A DNA stretch of 38,215 nucleotides from JANNWF01 sp052390415. Lineage in GTDB: Bacteria; Pseudomonadota; Gammaproteobacteria; Xanthomonadales; Xanthomonadaceae. Location of the stretch: assembly GCA_052390415.1 (NCBI GenBank), contig JBQTGY010000068.1, positions 1 to 38,215 on the forward strand, given 5' to 3'. The notes below the pieces were generated by a model. The model worked only from the letters and a program-made list of their open reading frames with translations. It did no database searches and was not told the origin of the DNA. Positions 32,779 through 38,215 of the stretch are shown in pieces. The translations under genes were made by a program, and so were the position numbers. Numbering within the stretch: the stretch's first letter is position 1; each line of letters opens with the position of its first letter.

Positions 32779-33234
32779 ATGCGTAATTTTTTCTTGAAAT
32801 CCAATGCGATCACAGCGCTGCTCCTCCTTGGGGTGGCTGGTTCTGCTAGTGCAAGCGGCTGGGAAGTTTGGGCGGAGAAGCAAGGTTCAGATCGCCTCAC
32901 AGTTGTCACTTCTTTTTCTGGTGATGGTGAGCTCGATGAGGCGCAGGTTGATGTAACTTTGAAGGCGTCGTTTGAGATTATTGACGCTCAGCCTCTAATG
33001 GAAGGGGCGGTGTGTGTGGGATCGTCCGAGAAGGGTGTGCTTCGCTCGGTCCCCCCCAGCGGTGCCGGCACTGCACTTAAATCAAAGACCACTGACGCGT
33101 GCATGTTTACCGTTCGCGTAACTGGTGCGAAGGGCTGGAGTGCACTAGAGATGTTGGACAAGACTCGGCCGATTTGTGCATCGTCGACCAAGGGCATGGT
33201 TGACTGCGCTGCATCAGTTAAGTTAGTTAAGTAA
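32779..33234 (+). CDS. Small secreted four-cysteine protein, unknown function
   Basis: A 151-residue protein with a signal peptide cut near residue 25 (ASA before SG). The mature part has SFSGDGELDEAQVDVTL, then Cys79, Cys108, Cys133 and Cys143. The same layout occurs in the N-terminal domain of the next gene (SFSGDG/TFSGDG, GAVC, C-F-V, and two later cysteines at similar spacing), so the two are paralogues or share one domain. I recognise no known family. AGAGG (32765-32769) precedes the ATG. It lies 39 bases after the dockerin-like gene, and a terminator follows 57 bases after its stop. Confidence 0.78.
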   Translation: MRNFFLKSNAITALLLLGVAGSASASGWEVWAEKQGSDRLTVVTSFSGDGELDEAQVDVTLKASFEIIDAQPLMEGAVCVGSSEKGVLRSVPPSGAGTALKSKTTDACMFTVRVTGAKGWSALEMLDKTRPICASSTKGMVDCAASVKLVK

Positions 33235-33290
33235 GTAATTTGACGCTTCCAGTCAGCAACGTGCGAGACTGAAAGCAATTAGAATATGCG

Positions 33291-33318
33291 GCCGTGCGGA
33301 TTTTTCCGCACGGCTTTT
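33291..33318 (+). terminator. Rho-independent terminator after the four-cysteine gene
   Basis: GCCGTGCGGA (33291-33300) pairs perfectly with TCCGCACGGC (33305-33314) across loop TTTT. Four T residues follow (33315-33318). It lies 57 bases after one gene and 32 before the next, so the downstream gene needs readthrough or its own promoter. TAGAAT at 33280-33285 is a possible -10 but sits at the hairpin edge. Confidence 0.85.
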
Positions 33319-33349
33319 GCGTGAGATTTCTTTTTCGGGGAGTACGATG

Positions 33350-34630
33350 ATGAATACCAAGAAACTGCTTGCCCTTGCCGTGTTAGGGTGCCTTCCGTTC
33401 GTAGCCCAAGCCGGTTCGTTTTCCGCGACCGGTTCTGGCGCACCGAACTCAAACACAACGCTGACCGTCACTTTCAGTGGGGATGGATCCAGCACTGAAG
33501 CTCAGACGGATTTCGATTTCAGCAATACCAACATCACAGTCACTGCCGGAACTGAAACTCCGGGAGCCGTGTGCTTGGTAGTGTCGCCAACTCGAATTCG
33601 GACCGCGTCTCCCTCGGGACCGAGCGCAGGAACTTTGCCGATTCCGAATGGCCCCACGACAATCTGCACATTCAACGTAGCGATAGGTGCAGCAGCACCG
33701 GAAGGACTGATTGCGTTTACCGCGCCGGCTAATTCCACAAGATGCTTCGACGTGAACGCTGCTGCTGTGATGCCTTGCACCGTTGCTGCCAACTCCGGAG
33801 TCACGGTTGCCAACCAGCCTGTCCCGCGCACGCTGAGCTACAACCCGACTGCAGGAACGACGATCACGTTTGCAGCCGGTGTAACGCCGGGGACGGCCGC
33901 TCCGACCCAGAACATCGCGGTGACTGCGACGGGTACTGCCGGAAACGCTTCTTTGACTGGTTGCGCGATCACAGGTACGGGCGCATCTAGCTTCAACGTG
34001 AACGCGGCCGGTGTCACCTTCACTGGCACGTCCGGCTCGCAGAACCTGGCCGTCGGTTGCACCTACCCGACTGTCAATGCTTCGGCAACGTTGACTTGCA
34101 CCGAGATTGACGGTGACACCGTGTCCCCAGGTCAGCCGCGCGCGTGGCCGCTTTCCTGCCCGGCGCCTAACGTCAATCCGACCGTCACTTCGCCCACACC
34201 GACCGCGATCACGGTTGGCGGCGGCTTGGTCGGCACTCAGTCCGGTGGCACCATTGACCTCTCCGCCGCGGGTGGTTCGGGTGCAGGTTCAACGCAGGTC
34301 AGCTGCACCTCGACCGGTACGGTACAAATTGCTGCCTCGCCAGCAACGCCGTCCGGTACCGGCCCAGTCGTTCAGAACGTGACCACGGGTCAGCCGACCG
34401 ACATCCGCTTTGGTGTGCTGTTGACTGCCAACGCGCAGGCGCCGGCCGGTACCGTCGTTTGCACGGTCGCTGGTCAGCCGACGTTGACCTTCACGATTGG
34501 TGCCCCGGCTGGTACGACCAGCATCCCGCCGACCTTCATCCCGTCGTCGTCCACCTGGTCCACGCTGGCGCTGCTGAGCTTGCTGGGCGTGTTCGGCCTG
34601 CTGGCCGTCGCGTTCCGCCGCCAGGCTTAA
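33350..34630 (+). CDS. Secreted protein with IPTL/PEP-CTERM-like sorting tail
   Basis: A 426-residue exported protein. The signal peptide is residues 1-21 (AQA before GS). Residues 38-145 repeat the four-cysteine domain of the upstream gene (Cys75, 106, 132, 143). The middle has beta-rich Thr/Ala/Gly segments. The tail has PP-FIPSSSTWSTLALLSLLGVFGLLAVAFRRQA: a short W motif, one membrane helix and an arginine end. This architecture is that of IPTL-CTERM/PEP-CTERM sorting signals processed by exosortase or related enzymes; here the motif is a variant (IPPTFIPSSSTW) of the usual IPTLSEW. GGGGAG precedes ATG 33350 by seven bases (33347 is the other ATG). No exosortase gene is in the window. Confidence 0.82.
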   Translation: MNTKKLLALAVLGCLPFVAQAGSFSATGSGAPNSNTTLTVTFSGDGSSTEAQTDFDFSNTNITVTAGTETPGAVCLVVSPTRIRTASPSGPSAGTLPIPNGPTTICTFNVAIGAAAPEGLIAFTAPANSTRCFDVNAAAVMPCTVAANSGVTVANQPVPRTLSYNPTAGTTITFAAGVTPGTAAPTQNIAVTATGTAGNASLTGCAITGTGASSFNVNAAGVTFTGTSGSQNLAVGCTYPTVNASATLTCTEIDGDTVSPGQPRAWPLSCPAPNVNPTVTSPTPTAITVGGGLVGTQSGGTIDLSAAGGSGAGSTQVSCTSTGTVQIAASPATPSGTGPVVQNVTTGQPTDIRFGVLLTANAQAPAGTVVCTVAGQPTLTFTIGAPAGTTSIPPTFIPSSSTWSTLALLSLLGVFGLLAVAFRRQA

Positions 34631-34638
34631 GCATCAGC

Positions 34639-34654
34639 TGACTGCTTGCAGTCA
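34639..34654 (+). repeat. Small hairpin after the IPTL-type gene
   Basis: TGACTGC (34639-34645) pairs with GCAGTCA (34648-34654) across a two-base centre. It lies eight bases after the stop and before the main terminator at 34669. It may be part of the 3' end structure. Confidence 0.45.
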
Positions 34655-34668
34655 GGCATAGCATCAAA

Positions 34669-34702
34669 CAGCAGGGGCGCTTCGGCGCCCCTGCTGCGTT
34701 TT
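34669..34702 (+). terminator. Strong Rho-independent terminator after the IPTL-type gene
   Basis: CAGCAGGGGCGC (34669-34680) pairs with GCGCCCCTGCTG (34685-34696) across loop TTCG, followed by CGTTTTG. The 12-base stem and the tetraloop make it a strong intrinsic terminator, closing the secreted-protein cassette. Confidence 0.9.
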
Positions 34703-34813
34703 GCCAGTTCGGATTCCTGGTCGCAGAAGTGATGGCGGCCAGTTGGGGTGCGGTCCGCTGTGAGGACAAAGCATGGAACTGCCAGGCTTTATTCATAGCA
34801 ACCAGCCCGAAGC

Positions 34814-34847
34814 ATCTCCTCCTCCCCGCGCGCGGGGAAAAGGAGAT
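34814..34847. repeat. Palindrome with extended arms (REP-like)
   Basis: A 16-base perfect palindrome TCCCCGCGCGCGGGGA (34823-34838) is flanked by ATCTCCT (34814-34820) and AGGAGAT (34841-34847), with two-base bulges. It is close in style to the CCCTCCCCG-type hairpins at 21841-21913, and it may be a dispersed extragenic repeat or a minus-strand transcript end. Confidence 0.55.
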
Positions 34848-34981
34848 GCATCTGCTGAAATTCAGGTCCGATGAAAATCGGCGTCCAGCTTTCAGAGATC
34901 GGTGGCCCATCGATCTCAATAACCGCATCTCGAGCTGTCGTTGACGAAAAAGCACCCTCGCGACCGCCTCTGTCGATGGTG

Positions 34982-35854
34982 CTATTCCGCCGCCATTCCC
35001 AACCAGGCCGCCACCCGATCAGCGACCGGTTCAGGTGCCTTCATCCAATCAAAGTGACCCGGTGGCCGGCCATCCGGCAGGTGTTCAAGATGCTCGAACA
35101 CGGCGGCGCTTGGCGTTTTGCCTGCTAGCTCTCTCGCCGCAGTGACGGGCGCAAAATTGTCACCGCGCATGGTCAGCACATAGAGCGGTATGGACACCGC
35201 CGCCAACGCAGATTCGCTGTCCCACGCACTGTCGCGCAGCCCTGAAAGACGACCGCTGCGATTGAAGCGCGACCATTCGCGCATCAGGGTTGCGCCTTGG
35301 GTACCGCCGAATCGCAGCCAGTCGCCACGAAACACACCAAGTGTGGTGGACATGCCCGCAACCACCCAGGCAAATCCAAAAACAGCAAGCCGATAGGGGA
35401 ATGGGTATGCACGGAAGTGCGGCGAGGCGCTTGCAACCAACATCAGGCTGGTGAGCGTGTTTTGCGGGTGACGCGCCACATGCAACAAGGCGACTTGGCC
35501 ACCCAGCGAATGTCCCAGACCGTGCAACTCAGATGAGGGCAGTTCTCTGCGCGCCAGCGCGATCATCGCCGTGGCCTCTTCATCGACCAGGTCGAGATAA
35601 CTCCAGTCAACACCGCGCTTGGCGCGAACCGAACTCGACGCCATGCCTCGCCAGTCGAGGAGCAAGGCATGGATGCCGCGTGTTTGCAGAGCCAGCGCAA
35701 GACGCTGGTACGGTCTTGCGGGTGTACCCAAGGCAGGGAACACCAGAACACAAGGTGCATCAGGCCGGGCGGCGCGATACAAGGTTGCGTCGGCGCGATC
35801 GGCGCCGACGTTCAACGAAAACACTTGCACGCGCGTGTCGGCTTGAGGATTCAA
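34982..35854 (-). CDS. Predicted alpha/beta hydrolase
   Basis: A 290-residue cytoplasmic hydrolase with a canonical fold. Its features are VFPALGTPARPYQRLA (oxyanion region), ALLLDWRGMASSS, nucleophile Ser116 in GLGHSLGGQ, Asp231 in MRGDNFAPV and His266 in PPGHFDWMK. It resembles the predicted hydrolase group COG4757, whose substrates are unknown. There is no signal peptide. It lies 36 bases downstream of the TPR gene on the same strand, probably one transcript. Its convergent neighbour is the IPTL-type gene. Confidence 0.85.
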   Translation of the reverse strand: MNPQADTRVQVFSLNVGADRADATLYRAARPDAPCVLVFPALGTPARPYQRLALALQTRGIHALLLDWRGMASSSVRAKRGVDWSYLDLVDEEATAMIALARRELPSSELHGLGHSLGGQVALLHVARHPQNTLTSLMLVASASPHFRAYPFPYRLAVFGFAWVVAGMSTTLGVFRGDWLRFGGTQGATLMREWSRFNRSGRLSGLRDSAWDSESALAAVSIPLYVLTMRGDNFAPVTAARELAGKTPSAAVFEHLEHLPDGRPPGHFDWMKAPEPVADRVAAWLGMAAE

Positions 35855-35890
35855 GCTGGCGCTTCGGCTAGATCCGACGGTGCGTGCACA

Positions 35891-36790
35891 TCAACTGCCT
35901 TCGACGATGCGCTCAAGATCACCTTCCGCTTCCGCCCTTGCCAACGGATCGCTGACCGCAATGTTCAGCGCTTGGATCGCTTCCTCACGCCTGCCAAGTT
36001 TTTCCAGCACGAGTCCGCGCCGCCACTGCGCCACGCCAACCGAGACGTTGTCTGGATACTCGCCAGCAGCAAGAAACGCATCCAGCTGGCTCAGTCCTGC
36101 TTCCAATTGAGTGCCCGACAAGGCGGAGGCACGACCCAGCTGATAACGAGCCATGGCGACATCAGCAGACTGGTCGAGACGGGACTGCCACACCTCACGC
36201 ACATCGTCCCAGCGCTCGCGTCTTTGCAACATGCCTGAAAGCGCCAAGCGCGCACGCAGGCTGTCTGGTGCCGCCGCCACCGCTTCGCGCAACGCGGCCT
36301 CGGCTGCCTCTGGCTTTTGGTCTGCATTCGCCAGTGCGGCGGTTGCCAGCTTGCCCCAGACCAAATCCTGACGTGCCAATTCGGCGGCTTGTTCGTTGGC
36401 TTTGGCGCGGTCGCCACCGGCTATTCCTGGCGCGACCAAGTAGTACTGCATCAAGTCATAGCGTGCCTCGGCAAGATTCGGATCCATCGCTACTGCTTTT
36501 TCGTAGGCCTCGAGCGAACGGCCAGCCCACTTCATCTTCATGAGAATGTTGGCTTGCATCGCTTGCATGCCGTAGGCCCGTCCAGACCAGAACCACGTCC
36601 GCGCGTCATCCGGCAGCGCATCCTGCGCACTTTCGGCGGCATCGATGGCGGCATCGAGGTCGTTGTTGCCGAGACCGTTGCTGATCTCCATGAGCGGTGC
36701 CGGCAATGGTTCAGCCGCAATGGCGTGCAAGGGAAAAGCCATGACGCATGCCGCTAGCAAAATGGACGAGACCGGGAGACGCAAGTGCAT
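35891..36790 (-). CDS. Periplasmic TPR-repeat protein
   Basis: A 299-residue exported protein with a signal peptide (MHLRLPVSSILLAACVMAFPLHAIAAEP; likely cleavage after AIA or AIAA, near residue 26). Helical repeats follow: WFWSGRAYGMQAMQ, SLEAYEKAVAMDPNLAEARYDLMQYY, ALREAVAAAPDSLRARLALSGML, ARYQLGRASALSG and VAQWRRGLVLEKLGRREEAIQAL, matching tetratricopeptide spacing (A-x-Y, A-x(3)P). TPR proteins mediate protein contacts; no partner is visible. It is transcribed divergently from dinB and likely together with the hydrolase downstream. The start has weak ribosome-binding-site support. Confidence 0.85.
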   Translation of the reverse strand: MHLRLPVSSILLAACVMAFPLHAIAAEPLPAPLMEISNGLGNNDLDAAIDAAESAQDALPDDARTWFWSGRAYGMQAMQANILMKMKWAGRSLEAYEKAVAMDPNLAEARYDLMQYYLVAPGIAGGDRAKANEQAAELARQDLVWGKLATAALANADQKPEAAEAALREAVAAAPDSLRARLALSGMLQRRERWDDVREVWQSRLDQSADVAMARYQLGRASALSGTQLEAGLSQLDAFLAAGEYPDNVSVGVAQWRRGLVLEKLGRREEAIQALNIAVSDPLARAEAEGDLERIVEGS

Positions 36791-36931
36791 AGGTAGCCTT
36801 GGCTAGAAGGGTGAAGGGGTGCCAATCTCAACTGCTTTTGACTGCACCGCGAATGAACGTATTCACGCCATTGCAGCGGGCGACAATGATCGCCGGTTTT
36901 GTCCCCATTTCACTCACCCATGCGGCGGTGC

Positions 36932-38002
36932 ATGCGCAAGATCGTTCACATCGACATGGACGCGTTCTACGCGTCGGTTGAGCAGCGTGACGATCCGTCG
37001 TTGCGCGGGCGCCCAGTGGTGGTTGCTTGGCGCGGCGCGCGCTCGGTGGTGTGTGCGGCCTCCTACGAAGCGCGCAAGTTTGGTGTGCGCTCGGCGATGC
37101 CGGCCATTCGCGCCGAACGCCTATGTCCGCACGCGGTCTTCGTGCCGCCGGATTTTGTCCGCTATCGAGCGGCGTCGCAGCACGTTCGCGCCATCTTTGC
37201 TCGGCATACCGAACTAATCGAGCCGCTATCGCTGGACGAAGCCTATCTGGACGTAACCCACGATCATGGCGGGCTGGGCAGCGCAACCGCGGTGGCCACG
37301 GCGATTCGCGCACAGATCCGCGAAGAAACGTCCCTGACCGCCTCAGCCGGCGTCGCTGCCAACAAGTTTCTCGCCAAGATCGCGTCTGATTGGCGCAAAC
37401 CAGATGGCTTGTTCGTGATCCGACCCGCTGAAGCTGTGGATTTCCTGACCGATCTCGTTGTCGGCGTGGTACCTGGTGTTGGCAAAGTGATGGTGGCCAA
37501 GTTGGCCGAGCTTGGCGTGGAACGCGTTGGCGATTTACGCGCTTTGGGGCGTGCTCCGCTGGAGGCGCATTTTGGGCGTTGGGGTACACGTCTGCACGAG
37601 TTGTCGCTAGGGATTGATGAGCGTCCGGTGGAGCCCAATCAACCGACGCAGTCGATTTCGTCCGAAGACACATTTCCCGATGATTTGCGCCTGGAAGAGC
37701 TTGAGCCACATATCCGTCAGCTTGGAGAGCGAACCTGGAGAGCAGCGCAGAAAGAGACTCGGAGAGTCGGTCGCACCGTGGTGCTGAAACTGAAGACCTC
37801 GAACTTCCAACTGTTGACTCGGAGTATTACTCCTGCGGTGCCGCCGTCATCGTCGGTCAACCTGGTGGACTTGGCTCTTGCGTTGCGCGAAAGGGTGGGG
37901 CGGCCCACAGACACCCGCTATCGATTGGTGGGCGTTGGCCTCGGTGGCTTCGTCGAACGCGATGAAGGGGCAACACAGGGCGGTTTGTTTGGGATCGATT
38001 GA
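36932..38002 (+). CDS. dinB: DNA polymerase IV
   Basis: A 356-residue Y-family polymerase for translesion synthesis, opening MRKIVHIDMDAFYASVEQRDDPSL with metal-binding Asp8. It carries KFGVRSAMP, the second metal-site motif IEPLSLDEAYLDVT, a thumb motif VVPGVGKVMVAKLAELGV, and a C-terminal QGGLFGID that fits a beta-clamp-binding motif. E. coli DinB is 351 residues. ATG 36932 is chosen on family start; upstream in-frame codons at 36920 and 36899 would add 4 or 11 residues. I found no convincing LexA box upstream, and the nearest -10-like sequence, GACAAT (36882-36887), lacks a good -35. Confidence 0.95.
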   Translation: MRKIVHIDMDAFYASVEQRDDPSLRGRPVVVAWRGARSVVCAASYEARKFGVRSAMPAIRAERLCPHAVFVPPDFVRYRAASQHVRAIFARHTELIEPLSLDEAYLDVTHDHGGLGSATAVATAIRAQIREETSLTASAGVAANKFLAKIASDWRKPDGLFVIRPAEAVDFLTDLVVGVVPGVGKVMVAKLAELGVERVGDLRALGRAPLEAHFGRWGTRLHELSLGIDERPVEPNQPTQSISSEDTFPDDLRLEELEPHIRQLGERTWRAAQKETRRVGRTVVLKLKTSNFQLLTRSITPAVPPSSSVNLVDLALALRERVGRPTDTRYRLVGVGLGGFVERDEGATQGGLFGID

Positions 38003-38055
38003 TTAGAGTCCGTTGACAAACACGGAGCGGCCTACTCTGTGTAACTCAACAGACC

Positions 38056-38215
38056 CTAGCCCGGATATTTCATGAGGGGGCGCGGATCATCGCGCAGGAC
38101 TTTTCGGCGAGCGCAAGGCGTGAGGAGCCGGAATGGTGGGCCCATTGCGGCGACGACCGAGCGAATGCGAAGGCGGCTCGCGCAGCGAGCGAACAACGCA
38201 GCGATCGCCGCAAAG
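38056..38215. repeat. Palindromic repeat or mobile-element end at the window edge
   Basis: After dinB come CCCGGATATTTCATGAG (38060-38076), the partial palindrome CGCGGATCATCGCG (38081-38094) and a 116-base stretch with near-inverted ends. CTTTTCGGCGA (38100-38110) and TCGCCGCAAAG (38205-38215) are reverse complements with one mismatch. Inside are GCTCGC-GCA-GCGAGC (38176-38190) and AATGG...CCATT (38132-38146). This looks like a dispersed palindromic repeat or the end of a transposon-like element continuing past the window. No transposase is in view, so mobility is inference. Confidence 0.45.

Larger units (their letters stand above)
34631..34981. other. Intergenic region between convergent genes
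   Basis: This 351-base stretch lies between the IPTL-type gene (plus) and an alpha/beta hydrolase (minus). It holds the small hairpin and the strong terminator of the plus-strand gene and a palindrome, TCCCCGCG/CGCGGGGA (34823-34838). ATCTCCT (34814-34820) and AGGAGAT (34841-34847) extend that palindrome. It could end the minus-strand hydrolase transcript. No gene is visible in it. Confidence 0.6.

Noticed and set aside
36840..36931. LexA-type operator before dinB
   Set aside because: I looked for CTGT-N8-ACAG and related spaced palindromes and saw none convincing.
38013..38038. TTGACA (38013-38018) with TACTCT (38033-38038) as a promoter after dinB
   Set aside because: Spacing is only 14 bases, and no gene follows within the window, so it cannot be supported.
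1..38215. CRISPR arrays, tRNA or rRNA genes, intact transposases
   Set aside because: No regularly spaced repeats of the right size, no cloverleaf or rRNA-like tracts, and no transposase motifs were seen.

Overview
The window is chromosomal DNA of a gammaproteobacterium. A Lysobacterales (Xanthomonadales) relative is the best guess. The evidence is the gene order of the S10-spc-alpha ribosomal cluster, a class II DAHP synthase, an S46 dipeptidyl-peptidase, a TorF-type porin and a folC-SPOR-cvpA-purF block. GC content looks moderate to high (roughly 55-60 percent by eye). The assignment is inference; no 16S rRNA gene is present.

Bases 1-14368 are a near-canonical ribosomal protein cluster on the plus strand. 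It runs from the 3' end of tuf, through a strong sigma70-type promoter at 387-416, to rpsJ-rplC-rplD-rplW-rplB-rpsS-rplV-rpsC-rplP-rpmC-rpsQ-rplN-rplX-rplE-rpsN-rpsH-rplF-rplR-rpsE-rpmD-rplO-secY-rpsM-rpsK-rpsD-rpoA-rplQ. A Rho-independent terminator closes it at 14343. rpmJ, often found between secY and rpsM, is absent; a 284-base hairpin-rich gap takes its place.

Bases 14400-31620 are housekeeping and envelope genes: dsbB and a class II DAHP synthase on the plus strand; kbl, an orphan 445-residue exported protein and a secreted alpha/beta hydrolase on the minus strand; a TorF-like porin (plus); tdh (minus); an S46 peptidase (plus); then folC, a double-SPOR protein, cvpA, purF and a DUF455 ferritin-like protein (plus). 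kbl and tdh together make the two-step threonine-to-glycine pathway but lie 5 kb apart with other genes between them.

Bases 31620-34702 hold the most unusual part: three consecutive exported proteins. The first ends in a dockerin-like pair of calcium loops. The second is a small four-cysteine protein. The third repeats that four-cysteine domain and adds further repeats and an IPTL/PEP-CTERM-like sorting tail. I read this as a candidate surface or extracellular-matrix cassette. The rest of the window has an alpha/beta hydrolase and a TPR protein on the minus strand, dinB on the plus strand, and at the right edge part of a palindromic repeat or element end that continues beyond the window. I found no tRNA, rRNA, CRISPR array or intact transposase gene.
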